NCBI RefSeq assembly: GCF_900101965.1
Contig: NZ_FNAP01000002.1
Location: 186,001-250,000 of the forward strand
Direction of reading: 5' to 3'
From: Rhodospira trueperi
GTDB lineage: Bacteria; Pseudomonadota; Alphaproteobacteria; Rhodospirillales; Rhodospirillaceae
DNA length: 64,000 bases
Positions 10,625 to 20,152 of this stretch are shown here, piece by piece. The stretch's first letter is position 1. Each line of letters opens with the position of its first letter. Both the position numbers and the translations under genes were made by a program. A model generated the notes under the pieces. That model was not told where the DNA came from and did no database searches. It worked only from the letters and a program-made list of their open reading frames with translations.

Positions 10625-12063
10625 GAGCCCTCCCCGTCGTCGTCTTCAAGAGCGTCATCTTCGAGCGCGTCGTCTCCTTCGGTCTCGGCGGCCAGTTCGG
10701 CCACCAAGGCCTTGAAGGCATCACCGCGCGCCTCAAAGTCGGTGAACTGGTCGAACGAGGCGCAGGCCGGCGACAGCAGCACCACGGGGGCCTCTTCCTC
10801 GTCCTCGACGGCGTGCTGGAAGGCGAGCGGCACGGCCTTCTCAAGGGTGCCGCAGATCGAGTACGGCACCTCGTTGCGGTCGAGGAAGGTGGCGAAGGCG
10901 TCCGCTGCCTCGCCGATCAGGTAGGCGTGGACGATCCGGTCCAGGTGCGGTTCGATCCGGTCGATGCCGCCTTCCTTGGGCTTGCCGCCAGCGATCCAGT
11001 AGATGTCGTCGTGGCACAGGATGGCCTTCTCGGCGGCCTCGGCGTTGGTGGCCTTGCTGTCGTTGACGAACAGGACGCCGTCCACGGTGGCGACGGTCTC
11101 GTGGCGGTGCGCGAGGCCGGGGAAGGTGCGGATGGCCTCGGCGATCTGGTGCGCCGCGACGCCACGCGCGCGGCACGCGGCGTAGGCGGCGGCCACGTTC
11201 TGCGCGTTGTGCTCGCCGGTCAGGGCCGTCAGGTCGGACAGGTTCAGCACGCGCTGCGCCTTGCCGTCGATGTCGTCGACCAGAACCCCGTCCTTGGCCG
11301 AAACGCCGCGCGGCACCTCCCGTGTCGCCGCGAACGGGATCAGGTCGCGGCTGTCCTGCCGCACCAGTTCGGTGTGCATGTTGCGGCCGATGGTGTCGTC
11401 CAGGCCGATGCAGACCTTGCGCGGCGGCAGGCTCTCCTGGAACACCCGGCGCTTGGCGGCGATGTAACCCTCCAGGCCGCCGTGCCGCTCCAGGTGATCG
11501 GGCGAGACGTTCAGCAGAACGGCGACGTCGCACACAAGCGAGGGCGTCAGGTCAAGCTGATAGCTCGACAGTTCCAGAACATAGGTGCCGAACGGCCCCG
11601 CCGGCTCCAGCGCCAGCGCGGACGTGCCCAGGTTGCCGCCCACCTGCGGGGCGTGACCGGCGTGGGCCAGAATGTGGCCGATCAGGCTTGTGGTGGTGGA
11701 CTTGCCGTTGGTGCCGGTCACGCCGACCACGAACGCGGCGGGCTGGGCACCCAGCAGAAGCTCGATGTCGCACACCAGGGCGGTACCGGCGGCGCGGGCG
11801 CGCTCGGCCACGGGGTGCGGCACCGGGAAGGTGTGGGGAATGCCCGGGCTCCAGACCATGGCCCGCACGCCCGTCAGGTCGGCGGTGGTCAGATCGACGA
11901 CGGGAATGGTCTCGGCCTCGGCCGCCGCGCGCCGCTCGGGGGCGTCGTCCCACGCCATGACCCGCGCGCCGCCGGCCATCAGCGCGCGCGCCGCCGCCAG
12001 TCCGGAGCGGCCAAGCCCCATGACGGCAACGGGTTCCATGGCGTAGGCGTAAACGGGAATCAC
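10621..12063 (-). CDS. murD: UDP-N-acetylmuramoylalanine--D-glutamate ligase MurD
   Basis: Mur ligase adding D-Glu. N-terminal uracil-binding motif VMGLGRSGLAAARAL (14-28), P-loop VTGTNGKSTTTS (115-126), ELSSYQLD and LNVSPDHLERHG, and the C-terminal ligase motif FVNDSKATNAEA. The tail after about residue 465 is Asp/Glu-rich. 480 residues; an 18-base gap separates it from mraY upstream, one of the few non-overlapping junctions in the cluster. Confidence 0.95.
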   Translation of the reverse strand: MIPVYAYAMEPVAVMGLGRSGLAAARALMAGGARVMAWDDAPERRAAAEAETIPVVDLTTADLTGVRAMVWSPGIPHTFPVPHPVAERARAAGTALVCDIELLLGAQPAAFVVGVTGTNGKSTTTSLIGHILAHAGHAPQVGGNLGTSALALEPAGPFGTYVLELSSYQLDLTPSLVCDVAVLLNVSPDHLERHGGLEGYIAAKRRVFQESLPPRKVCIGLDDTIGRNMHTELVRQDSRDLIPFAATREVPRGVSAKDGVLVDDIDGKAQRVLNLSDLTALTGEHNAQNVAAAYAACRARGVAAHQIAEAIRTFPGLAHRHETVATVDGVLFVNDSKATNAEAAEKAILCHDDIYWIAGGKPKEGGIDRIEPHLDRIVHAYLIGEAADAFATFLDRNEVPYSICGTLEKAVPLAFQHAVEDEEEAPVVLLSPACASFDQFTDFEARGDAFKALVAELAAETEGDDALEDDALEDDDGEGS

Positions 12064-12081
12064 GGCGTCAGCCTCCGGGTT

Positions 12082-13167
12082 CTATCGCAGCTTCAGGGTG
12101 GACAGGCCGATCAGCGCCAGAATCATGGCGATGATCCAGAAACGGATGACGATGGTGTGCTCGGCCCAGCCCTTCTTCTCGAAGTGATGGTGCAGCGGCG
12201 CCATCCGGAAGATGCGCTTGCCGGTCAGCTTGAAGCTGGCCACCTGGACGATCACCGAGACCGTCTCCAACACGAACAGCCCGCCGACGATGGCCAGCAC
12301 GATCTCGTGCTTGGTGACCACGCTGATGGCGCCCAGCGCTCCGCCCATGGCCAGCGAGCCGGTGTCGCCCATGAACACCATGGCGGGCGGCGCGTTGAAC
12401 CACAGGAAGCCGATGCCGGCCCCGATCAGCGCGCCGCAGAAAACGGCCAGTTCGCCGGTGCCGGAGACATGGTGGATCTGCAAGTATTCAGAGAACACCG
12501 CGTTGCCGACCAGATAAGCGATCAGGGTGAAGACGGCGGTGGCGATAATGACCGGCACAATGGCCAGCCCATCCAGGCCGTCCGTCAGGTTGACGGCGTT
12601 GGACGCGCCGACCATGACCACGGTGGCGAAAGCGATGTAGAACCAGCCCAGATCGAACAGCACGTCCTTGAGGAAGGGAAAGGCGAGGCCGGTGCTGTCG
12701 GTCGGGTCCCCGAGCGCGGTGATCCAGACCGCCGCCCCGACGGCGATGAGGCCCTGCCCGATCAGCTTGGAGCGGCCCGGCAGACCGCCGTGATGGCGCC
12801 GCGTGACCTTGAGATAGTCGTCGGCGAACCCAAGGCCGCCGTAGCCCAGCGTGACGAACAGCACCGCCCAGACGTAGCCGTTGGACAGGTCCGCCCACAG
12901 CACGGTGGCAATGACCACGCCCAGCAGAATCATCACGCCGCCCATGGTCGGCGTGCCTTTCTTGGTCAGCAGGTGACCCTCTGGGCCGTCGTCGCGGATC
13001 GGCTGGCCGTTGCTCTGACGGCTCCGTAGCGAGCGGATGATGGCCGGCCCGAACACGAAGGCGAACAGCAGCGCGGTCATGACGGCTCCGCCGGTGCGGA
13101 ACGTCAGATAACGAAAGACGTTCAACGCTCCGAACTGGTCCGAAAACTGGGACAGGTAGTACAACAT
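12082..13167 (-). CDS. mraY: Phospho-MurNAc-pentapeptide transferase MraY
   Basis: Polytopic inner-membrane enzyme forming lipid I from UDP-MurNAc-pentapeptide and undecaprenyl phosphate. 361 residues with about ten membrane segments and the family motifs [17 protein letters not shown] (catalytic Asp pair), [10 protein letters not shown] and the C-terminal HHHFE before the last helices. It begins 38 bases after the murF stop, so unlike most of its neighbours it is not translationally overlapped. Confidence 0.96.
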   Translation of the reverse strand: MLYYLSQFSDQFGALNVFRYLTFRTGGAVMTALLFAFVFGPAIIRSLRSRQSNGQPIRDDGPEGHLLTKKGTPTMGGVMILLGVVIATVLWADLSNGYVWAVLFVTLGYGGLGFADDYLKVTRRHHGGLPGRSKLIGQGLIAVGAAVWITALGDPTDSTGLAFPFLKDVLFDLGWFYIAFATVVMVGASNAVNLTDGLDGLAIVPVIIATAVFTLIAYLVGNAVFSEYLQIHHVSGTGELAVFCGALIGAGIGFLWFNAPPAMVFMGDTGSLAMGGALGAISVVTKHEIVLAIVGGLFVLETVSVIVQVASFKLTGKRIFRMAPLHHHFEKKGWAEHTIVIRFWIIAMILALIGLSTLKLR

Positions 13168-13205
13168 GACCGTTCACTTTCCCTCTGGCGGCCGGCAAGA
13201 CCGAC

Positions 13206-14633
13206 TCAGGCCGCCGTGCCTTCCACGTCCTGGTCCTTCAGCGCCAGCAACGCCCGCACCACCGTGTTCATGCGGCTGCCCAGCGATCCCTTGACCATCA
13301 CCACATCGCCCGGCCGCGCCGCGTCGACCACCATCCCCGCCAGCGCCTCCGCCGTGTCGGCGTGATCACCGCGCAGCCGGGCCGGCAGGCCGTCGTGCAG
13401 ATGCGCCATGAGCGGGCCGGCCGTGAACACCCGGTCGATGCCGTGTTCCATCAGCGTCGTCGCCAGATCGGCGTGCAGGGCGGACGCATGCGCGCCCAGC
13501 TCCAGCATGTCGCCGAGCACCGCCACCCGCCGCCCGTCCCCGTCCGGCCGGGCCAGCGCCAAGGTGGCGATGGCGGCTTTCACGGACGCCGGGCTGGCGT
13601 TGTAGCTCTCGTCGATCAGGTGCAGGCGCCCGCCGGACATGGCGATGTCTCCCCGTTGCCCGCGTCCCTTCGGCGCGGCGATGCGGCCGAGCGCGGCCAG
13701 CGTGCGCGTGGGCTCGCCGCCCACGGCCTGAACGGCGGCGATCACGGCGAGGCTGTTGAGCGCCCAGTGACGCCCCTCGACGCCCAGCCGGTAGCCCAGG
13801 GGGGCGCCGTCGGCGATTATGAAGACGTGCGTGGCGCCGGGATCGAGCGCGAGATCAAGCAGCCGGGCCTCGGCCTCGGCGTGAGCGCCGAAGCCGACGA
13901 TCCGACTGACGCCGACCGCCGCCGCCGCCCGGCGCAGACGGTGGAAGTGGCGGCTATCGCGGGGCAGAATGGCGACCCCGTCGGGGTCCAACCCGTCCAG
14001 AATCTCGGCCTTGGCGTCGGCGATGGCGTCTTCCGTGCCGAAGTACTCGATGTGCGCCGGGGCGATCGCCGTGATGAAGGCCACATGCGGCCGCGCCAGA
14101 CGGGTCAAGGGCGCGATCTCGCCGGCGTGGTTCATGCCCATCTCGATGACGGCGAAGCGGGTGTCGGCCGGCATGCGGGCGAGCGTCAGCGGCACGCCCC
14201 AGTGATTGTTGAGGTTGCCCTGTGTGGCGTGAGTCGGTCCCAGCGCGCCCAGGGCCAGCGCCAGCATTTCCTTGGTGCCGGTCTTGCCGACGCTGCCGGT
14301 CACGCCGATGACGCGCGCGTCCGCCGCGCGGTCGCGGGCGAACCGACCCAGGGCCTTGAGAGCCTCGAAGGTGTCGTCCACCACCACCAGGCGGGCCGGA
14401 TCGGCGCCGTCCGGCGCCCGCTCCACCACGGCGGCGGCGGCCCCGGCGTCCAACGCGGCCGAAACGTGATCGTGGCCGTCGTGGTTGGGGCCGCGCAGCG
14501 CCACGAACAGATCGCCGGGTTGCACGGTGCGGCTGTCGATGGAGACACCGGACGCCGACCAGCACCCGTCGGCGCGGCCGCCGGTGGCGCGCGCGGCCTC
14601 GTCAGGAGTCCAGAGCGGGAGACGATCCGTCAT
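13206..14633 (-). CDS. murF: UDP-MurNAc-tripeptide--D-alanyl-D-alanine ligase MurF
   Basis: Mur ligase that attaches D-Ala-D-Ala, completing the pentapeptide. It has SIDSRTVQPGDLFVAL near residues 31-46 (MurE/MurF N-domain), P-loop GSVGKTGTKEM (113-123), the NNHWGVPLTL motif that binds nucleotide, and LHLIDESYNASPASVKAA in the C-domain. 475 residues. The start overlaps the murE stop (ATGA). Confidence 0.95.
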   Translation of the reverse strand: MTDRLPLWTPDEAARATGGRADGCWSASGVSIDSRTVQPGDLFVALRGPNHDGHDHVSAALDAGAAAAVVERAPDGADPARLVVVDDTFEALKALGRFARDRAADARVIGVTGSVGKTGTKEMLALALGALGPTHATQGNLNNHWGVPLTLARMPADTRFAVIEMGMNHAGEIAPLTRLARPHVAFITAIAPAHIEYFGTEDAIADAKAEILDGLDPDGVAILPRDSRHFHRLRRAAAAVGVSRIVGFGAHAEAEARLLDLALDPGATHVFIIADGAPLGYRLGVEGRHWALNSLAVIAAVQAVGGEPTRTLAALGRIAAPKGRGQRGDIAMSGGRLHLIDESYNASPASVKAAIATLALARPDGDGRRVAVLGDMLELGAHASALHADLATTLMEHGIDRVFTAGPLMAHLHDGLPARLRGDHADTAEALAGMVVDAARPGDVVMVKGSLGSRMNTVVRALLALKDQDVEGTAA

Positions 14634-16168
14634 GCCGAATCCTCCCCGTTGCGGTGGCAGTCGGCGACGGCGTCGCGGACATGCGTGGCGTCGTCGAACG
14701 GCAGGACGCGACCGCCCACGGTCTGGCCCCGCTCGTGGCCCTTGCCGGCGACCAGCAGCACGTCCCCGGGACCCCGTAGCGCGGCCACGCCGGCGCGGAT
14801 GGCCTCGGCGCGGTCACCGATCTCGATCCCGCCCGGGCAGGCCTCCAGGATGGCGGCGCGGATGGTGGCGGCGTCCTCGGTGCGCGGGTTGTCGTCGGTG
14901 ACGATGGCGGTGTCGGACAGGCGGGCGGCGATTTCGCCCATCAGCGGGCGCTTGGTCCGGTCGCGGTCGCCGCCGCACCCGAACACGCACACCAGCCGGC
15001 CGGTGGCGTGGGGCCGCAGCGCCTCAAGCACGGTCTGCAGCGAGTCCGGCGTGTGGGCGTAATCGACCAGGGCCACGGCGCCGCTGGGCAGCGTCGCCAC
15101 CGTCTGCATGCGGCCCGGCACGCCGGTCAGGGTTTCCAACGCCGCGACGGCCCGGCCGACATGGGCGCCGGTGGCCAGCACCAGGCCCAGCGCGGCGAGC
15201 GCGTTCATGGCCTGGAATGCACCGGCCAGCGGCAGATGAACGCGGAACGGACGACCCAGCACCGACAGCGCCAATTCCTGGCCGGTGGGGGTCGGCGTCG
15301 CCGCCTCAAGGCGCAGGTCGCTGCCGGCGCGGCCATACCGGAACACGCGCAGACCGCGCACCCGGCACAGGTCGTCCAGCGCCTCGCCGCGCGGATCATC
15401 GACGTTCAGCACGGCCTCGCCGCCGGGCGACAGGATCTCGCTGAACAGCCGGGCCTTGGCCCGCATGTAGTCACTCATGGAGCCGTGGTAGTCCAGGTGG
15501 TCGTGCGTCAGATTGGTGAAGGCGGCGGCGGCGACTCTCACCCCGTCCAGGCGGTACTGGTCGAGGCCGTGACTGGATGCCTCCATGGCAAGGTGGTCGC
15601 AGCCGGCATCGGCGATTTCGGCTAGAATTCGGTGCAGCACCACCGGGTCCGGCGTGGTCAGGGTGCCACCGCGATCATAACCGGGCGCGCTGGCGCCGAG
15701 CGTGCCAAGGCTGCCGGCCGAACGGCCCAGCGCCGCCCAGATCTGGCGGGTGAACAGCGCGGTGGAGGTTTTGCCGTTGGTGCCGGTCACCGCCACCACG
15801 GTCTTCGGCTGGCGGCCGTGGAAGCGCGCCGCCATGCGCGCGAACGCCTGACGCGGATTGGCCTCCAGGATCAGTTTGACCGCCGGCAGGCCGGGATCCA
15901 GGCGTGTGTCCTGAGGTGCCAGCACGGCGACGGCGCCGCGCGCCACGGCATCACCGATGAAGGACCGGCCATCGGCCCGCGCGCCCGGCAGCGCGGCGAA
16001 CAGGTACCCCGGGGCCACCTTGCGCGAATCGGCGGTCAGCCCCGTGATCTCCACGGCGCTGTCCCCCTGTTCGCTCCAGCCTGTCGGCGGCATGTGGCCC
16101 ATGTCGTCGTCCCTTGTGGTGTGGTCCGGCTTTCCCTCAGCCCTGTTGAGCAGGTCATTCAGTCGCAC
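14630..16168 (-). CDS. murE: UDP-MurNAc-L-Ala-D-Glu--diaminopimelate ligase MurE
   Basis: Mur ligase adding the third residue of the stem peptide. P-loop VTGTNGKTSTA (127-137), TTPDPVVLHRIL, EASSHGLDQYRLDGV and NLTHDHLDYHG are visible. The C-domain motif DNPRTED indicates meso-diaminopimelate rather than lysine specificity. The start lies 14 bases inside the end of ftsI. The first ~40 residues are not conserved, so an internal start cannot be fully excluded. Confidence 0.94.
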   Translation of the reverse strand: MRLNDLLNRAEGKPDHTTRDDDMGHMPPTGWSEQGDSAVEITGLTADSRKVAPGYLFAALPGARADGRSFIGDAVARGAVAVLAPQDTRLDPGLPAVKLILEANPRQAFARMAARFHGRQPKTVVAVTGTNGKTSTALFTRQIWAALGRSAGSLGTLGASAPGYDRGGTLTTPDPVVLHRILAEIADAGCDHLAMEASSHGLDQYRLDGVRVAAAAFTNLTHDHLDYHGSMSDYMRAKARLFSEILSPGGEAVLNVDDPRGEALDDLCRVRGLRVFRYGRAGSDLRLEAATPTPTGQELALSVLGRPFRVHLPLAGAFQAMNALAALGLVLATGAHVGRAVAALETLTGVPGRMQTVATLPSGAVALVDYAHTPDSLQTVLEALRPHATGRLVCVFGCGGDRDRTKRPLMGEIAARLSDTAIVTDDNPRTEDAATIRAAILEACPGGIEIGDRAEAIRAGVAALRGPGDVLLVAGKGHERGQTVGGRVLPFDDATHVRDAVADCHRNGEDSA

Positions 16169-17933
16169 GGGCGGCTCCCTCCGCCGCAGCGAGCCGCACT
16201 CGGTCTCGGGTCAGAATGACGTCCCGCGTCGGCATTACCCCCAACAGCGGCGCCACCCGCTCGATGATGGCGCCGGCGGTCGGCGCGGCGTTCCATCCGG
16301 CGGTGGCGAAATTGTGGGTCTCGGGAATGCCTTTGGGTTCATCCAGCGTGACCAGGACCACGTAGCGCGGATCGTCGATCGGGAAGGCGGCGACGAACGA
16401 CGGCATCAGGACGGTGTTGCCGTAGCCGCGTCCGACCACTTTCTCGGCGGTGCCCGTCTTGCCCCCGACGCGGTAGCCCGGGACGTCGGCCTGACGGCCG
16501 GTCCCGTCCGTGACCACCAGTCGCATCAGATCGCGCATGGCGGCGGAGGTCGCCGCCGACACCGCCGGCCGTCCGGCCGGCACATCGTCCGGCTCGCGGC
16601 GCAGCAGCGTGGCCGGGCGAACAATCCCGCCGTTGACCAGCGCCGAGACGGCCTTGACCAGATGCACTGGCGTGACCGCGATGCCGTGGCCGTAGGAAAT
16701 GGTCACGGTGTTGATGGGCCGCCATGGATTGGGATAGAGCGGATCGCCGACCTCCGGCAGTTCGATGGCCAGGGGCGACAGCAGGCCAAGCCGACTCAGG
16801 AACGCCTTCTGCGCCTCTCCGCCCACCGACAGGGCCAGCCGCGCCGAGCCGATGTTGGAGGAATGCACCAGGATTTCCGGGATCGACAGCCACCGGTTCT
16901 GGGCGTGGTAGTCGCGGATGGTGAACCCGGCCATGTGCAAGGGCTGTGAGGCGTCAAACCCGTCGCTCAGGCGATAGCCGCCGACCTCCAGGCCCATGGC
17001 CGTGTTCATCAGCTTGAAGGTCGAGCCCATCTCGTAGACGCCCAGCGTGGCCCGGTTGAAGCGGGCGTCGGCTTCGGCACGACCGTAGGCACGGGGCTCA
17101 TAGTCCGGCAGACTGACCATGGCCAGGATCTCGCCGGTGCGCGCGTCGGCGACCACGCCAACCCCGGCGATGGCCCGGAAGCGGGCGATGGCTTGCGACA
17201 GCACGGCGTGAACCGCGTGCTGCACCCGGATGTCCAGGGACAGGCGAACCGGCGCGGTGCCGCTGTCCAGTCGGCTGTCGAACGTGCGCTCGATGCCGGC
17301 AATGCCGGCGTTGTCGATGTTGGTGGCGCCCAGCACATGCGAGGCCAGCCGCCCGTGCGGATAGACCCGGCGCTCCGCCGCCTGGAACTCCAGCCCGGGC
17401 AGGCCCAGGCGGTTCACCAGATTCTTCTCGTACGGCGTCAGGTTGCGGTGCAGGTAGACGAAGGTCTTGCCGGACGACAGCTTGCGCAGCGTCTCCTCGA
17501 ACGACAGGCCGGGCAGAACCTCGATCAGCCGCCGCGCCGTCTCGGCCGGGTCGATCACCCGCGTGGCGTTGGCATACAGGTTCGTCGTCGGCAGGTTGGT
17601 GGCGAGGATGACGCCGTTGCGGTCCACGATGTCGGCGCGCTGCACCACGGGGGCGGCCACGGCGTCGCGGCCGGCCGCGAAACGGGCGGCCTCGGCCCCG
17701 CCGTTCAGGGCCATCAGGTCCACCAGGCGGGCGCCGATGACGCAGAAGGCGAGCGCGAACACCCCGGCGGTCACCGCCAATCGTTGCCGCCCGACCTCGA
17801 CGGCCGCCTTGGCCTGTCCCTCGATGCTGACCCGTTCGGAGGCGCCGTGACGGCCGCCGGCCGGCGCGCCGATCTCGGCCCCGGGATACAGAAACGCGCC
17901 GTGACGGCGGCCGGTTCGAAACAGTCTGAACAT
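16155..17933 (-). CDS. ftsI: Septal transpeptidase FtsI (PBP3)
   Basis: Class B penicillin-binding protein cross-linking septal peptidoglycan. A basic cytoplasmic tail and a membrane anchor near residues 50-70 (LAVTAGVFALAFCVIGARL) are followed by the PBP dimerisation domain (RADIVDRNGVILATN) and the transpeptidase domain. Its three motifs are GSTFK (nucleophile Ser, about residue 303), SSN and KTGTAEK (about 490). The ATG at 17933 was taken; a GTG three bases earlier overlaps the ftsL stop and is equally possible. A GGGGG ribosome site precedes both. Confidence 0.95.
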   Translation of the reverse strand: MFRLFRTGRRHGAFLYPGAEIGAPAGGRHGASERVSIEGQAKAAVEVGRQRLAVTAGVFALAFCVIGARLVDLMALNGGAEAARFAAGRDAVAAPVVQRADIVDRNGVILATNLPTTNLYANATRVIDPAETARRLIEVLPGLSFEETLRKLSSGKTFVYLHRNLTPYEKNLVNRLGLPGLEFQAAERRVYPHGRLASHVLGATNIDNAGIAGIERTFDSRLDSGTAPVRLSLDIRVQHAVHAVLSQAIARFRAIAGVGVVADARTGEILAMVSLPDYEPRAYGRAEADARFNRATLGVYEMGSTFKLMNTAMGLEVGGYRLSDGFDASQPLHMAGFTIRDYHAQNRWLSIPEILVHSSNIGSARLALSVGGEAQKAFLSRLGLLSPLAIELPEVGDPLYPNPWRPINTVTISYGHGIAVTPVHLVKAVSALVNGGIVRPATLLRREPDDVPAGRPAVSAATSAAMRDLMRLVVTDGTGRQADVPGYRVGGKTGTAEKVVGRGYGNTVLMPSFVAAFPIDDPRYVVLVTLDEPKGIPETHNFATAGWNAAPTAGAIIERVAPLLGVMPTRDVILTRDRVRLAAAEGAARATE

Positions 17934-18355
17934 CACCGCACCCCCATTTCGGCCATCACCGTCGGCTTGCGCCCCGGCACGGGAAACGCGTCGGCGTCCC
18001 CTGGATTCATCACCCGCGGCGGCTGCGCCGATGGGGCGCCGTCTCTCGTCTTCGCCGTCTCGTCCCGCCTGTACGGCAGCGCGTCGAGGGTCGCCACACG
18101 CCCGGGCACGACCGGCACGAGGTCCAGATGGCGCGTCACCAGACCCTCAAGCCGGCCCGGCTGGTTCATGTAGCTCCAGTCCGCCCGCAGGACGTGAATG
18201 GCTTCCCGGTGGCGCTCGTTGGTCCGCTGGATCTCCGCCAGTTCGGTCTCCAGCGCCTGCACCTCGTACTTCAGCAGGAACAGCCCCGTCGCCACCGCAA
18301 GGGCCAGAACCGCCCACAACACCGCGCCGCCGCCGCGTGTCAGAAGAGCCATCAT
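17933..18355 (-). CDS. ftsL: Cell division protein FtsL
   Basis: Short bitopic divisome protein that pairs with FtsB and FtsQ and activates FtsWI. One N-terminal membrane helix (about 10-28, VLWAVLALAVATGLFLLKYE) is followed directly by a coiled-coil segment (VQALETELAEIQRTNERHREAI). Position between rsmH and ftsI identifies it, since FtsL sequences are poorly conserved. The ATGATG start overlaps the rsmH stop and has GGGGGAGG in front. 140 residues with a Pro-rich tail. Confidence 0.88.
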   Translation of the reverse strand: MMALLTRGGGAVLWAVLALAVATGLFLLKYEVQALETELAEIQRTNERHREAIHVLRADWSYMNQPGRLEGLVTRHLDLVPVVPGRVATLDALPYRRDETAKTRDGAPSAQPPRVMNPGDADAFPVPGRKPTVMAEMGVR

Positions 18356-19353
18356 GACGCGCCTCCCCCGTTGGCGTGGGGAAGGGGCGGCGCCGCCGTG
18401 CGTTCGGCCACCCGCAGCCGCGCGGAGCGGGCACGCGGGTTGGTCGCCACCTCGTCAGCATCTGGACGCACGGCCCGCCGGCCGATGGCCCGGAACGAGG
18501 GCGTCGGCGCGCCGCTGTCGTTGGCCGCCGCCGGCAGGTGGCGCGACGGATTGGGCAGATCGCCGGAGCGTGTCCGCATGAACGCCTTGACCGCGCGGTC
18601 CTCCAGCGAGTGGAAGCTGACCACCACCAGGCGCCCACCGGGCGCCAACAGGCGCTCGGCGGCGGCCAGCCCGTCGGCCAGTTCGGCGGCCTCGTCGTTC
18701 ACATGCAGGCGCAGCGCCTGGAACGTCCGCGTCGCCGGGTCGATGCCCTCGCGCGCCTGCTGCCGCGCCGCGCCGGGGATGGCGGCGCGCACCACCTCGG
18801 CCAGCCGCCCGGTGCGGGTCAGGGGGGCCTCGGCGCGGGCGGCGACGATGGCGCGGGCGACGCGGCGGGCGTGGCGCTCCTCGCCCAGGGCATGGATCAG
18901 GTCGGCCAGCGCGGCCTCGTCCAGGGTGTTCACCACGTCAGCCGCCGTCGTCCCATGCGATCCCATGCGCATGTCGAGCGGCCCGTCGTGCTGGAAGGAA
19001 AAGCCGCGCGCGGGATCGTCGATCTGGAGGGAGGAGACACCGAGATCGAGCGCGACGCCGTCCACCGACGCCACCCCGCGCGCGGAAACCAGGTGATCCA
19101 TGGTGCCGAAGCGGCCCTGGATCAGGGCAAAGCGGCCCGGATGCTCGGCCGCCAGGGCGTCCGCGAAGCGGGCGGCGGACGGGTCGCGGTCGATGGCCCA
19201 GACCGTGCAGCCCGGCGCGGCGGCCAGAATGGCGCGGCTGTAGCCGCCGGCGCCGAAGGTGCCGTCCACATAGACACCACCCTCGCGCACCGCCAGCGCC
19301 GCCACGACCTGGGGCGCCATCACCGGGATATGGGGAGCCCGCGCGTCACTCAT
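18352..19353 (-). CDS. rsmH: 16S rRNA m4C1402 methyltransferase RsmH (MraW)
   Basis: SAM-dependent N4-methyltransferase acting on C1402 of 16S rRNA. N-terminal HIPVMAPQVVAAL, SAM motif VDGTFGAGGYSRAIL, then DLGVSSLQID and RGFSFQHDGPLDMRM, and near the C-terminus VVVSFHSLEDRAVKAFM, all hallmark RsmH segments. 333 residues. Start overlaps the mraZ stop (ATGA) with GAGGGGG upstream. Its position after mraZ is the canonical first pair of dcw clusters. Confidence 0.96.
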   Translation of the reverse strand: MSDARAPHIPVMAPQVVAALAVREGGVYVDGTFGAGGYSRAILAAAPGCTVWAIDRDPSAARFADALAAEHPGRFALIQGRFGTMDHLVSARGVASVDGVALDLGVSSLQIDDPARGFSFQHDGPLDMRMGSHGTTAADVVNTLDEAALADLIHALGEERHARRVARAIVAARAEAPLTRTGRLAEVVRAAIPGAARQQAREGIDPATRTFQALRLHVNDEAAELADGLAAAERLLAPGGRLVVVSFHSLEDRAVKAFMRTRSGDLPNPSRHLPAAANDSGAPTPSFRAIGRRAVRPDADEVATNPRARSARLRVAERTAAPPLPHANGGGAS

Positions 19354-19838
19354 GACGACCCCCTCGGCGGCGGACGTGGCACATCGGCGAGGGCCGGGGC
19401 GGAGGGCCGCCGGCCCGGGCTGCGCTGGCGCAATTGCGCGACGTGCTGCTTGTAGGCCTCCGGCTCCCAGACCTGAAAGGTCTTGCCGAGCCCGACGAAC
19501 GTGGCCTGGGTGGTGATGCCGGTCGCGTCCATCATCTCGCGCGGCAGCATGATCCGTCCGGTCTGGTCATAGGGAAGCTGGGCGGCGGCCGCGAAGACGA
19601 AGTGGTTGATCGTCTCCTGTTCCTCGGAAAACGTCGGCAGGGTTTCCAGGCCGGCACTCAGACGCTCCAGGAACTCCATGCCGCACCCCTCCAGAAATTC
19701 ATGCTGGTCGGTGTTGCCGGGAAACAGAATGACCCCCTGAAACTCCTCCTGCTTCAACGCCGCACGGAAGTTGGCCGGGACGGAAACCCGACCCTTGCTG
19801 TCCACCTTGTTGATGGTTGTGGACAGGAACAGCCCCAT
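19350..19838 (-). CDS. mraZ: Transcriptional regulator MraZ
   Basis: DNA-binding repressor of the mra/dcw operon with two SpoVT/AbrB-type repeats: KVDSKGRVSVPANFR near the N-terminus and LPYDQTGRIMLPREM in the second half. 162 residues, slightly longer than usual because of a Pro/Arg-rich tail. The ATG at 19838 begins at the conserved MGLFLSTTINKVD; the frame stays open upstream with no homology. Homologues repress their own promoter by binding TGGGN repeats spaced by five bases, and such repeats overlap the promoter about 105 bases upstream. Confidence 0.95.
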   Translation of the reverse strand: MGLFLSTTINKVDSKGRVSVPANFRAALKQEEFQGVILFPGNTDQHEFLEGCGMEFLERLSAGLETLPTFSEEQETINHFVFAAAAQLPYDQTGRIMLPREMMDATGITTQATFVGLGKTFQVWEPEAYKQHVAQLRQRSPGRRPSAPALADVPRPPPRGSS

Positions 19839-19930
19839 GGCCGTCCGCCTTTCATATCCGTGTTTCGTCCGATGCCCTGTCCCGCCGCCGCTCTCCCTGT
19901 TTCGGAGACACCACGAGAACCGATCCACTA

Positions 19931-19965
19931 TGGGATTTCATGGTATATCGTGGGATGGATTGGTA
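19931..19965 (-). promoter_or_regulatory. Predicted MraZ operator (four 10-bp-phased TGG boxes)
   Basis: On the plus strand TGGGA, TGGTA, TGGGA and TGGTA start at 19931, 19941, 19951 and 19961, exactly ten bases apart and separated by five-base spacers. MraZ is known to bind TGGGN direct repeats with five-base spacers. Two boxes match the consensus and two have one substitution. The array overlaps the -10 region and spacer of the predicted mraZ promoter, fitting autorepression. Confidence 0.82.
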
Positions 19966-19970
19966 GTCAA
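19942..19970 (-). promoter_or_regulatory. Predicted promoter of the mra/dcw operon
   Basis: On the minus strand a -35 box TTGACT (19970-19965) is separated by 17 bases from a -10 box TATACC (19947-19942), a good sigma-70 match, about 104 bases upstream of the mraZ start codon. Two of the predicted MraZ boxes fall inside the spacer. Confidence 0.72.
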
Positions 19971-20152
19971 TGCCTTGGCGTATCAAACACATGGGATGGT
20001 CTAGTGCGGGCCTCGCCTGACTAGATATTGAGAGAGAAATTGAAAGACTTGCGGCAACACATTGGTATTTTGGCGGGAATCGCTCTATTGCAACGACTCC
20101 GGCATGACCAATGTTCGTCTTATGTTCTTTTTGGGGTTGGCCGGCCCCCGCA

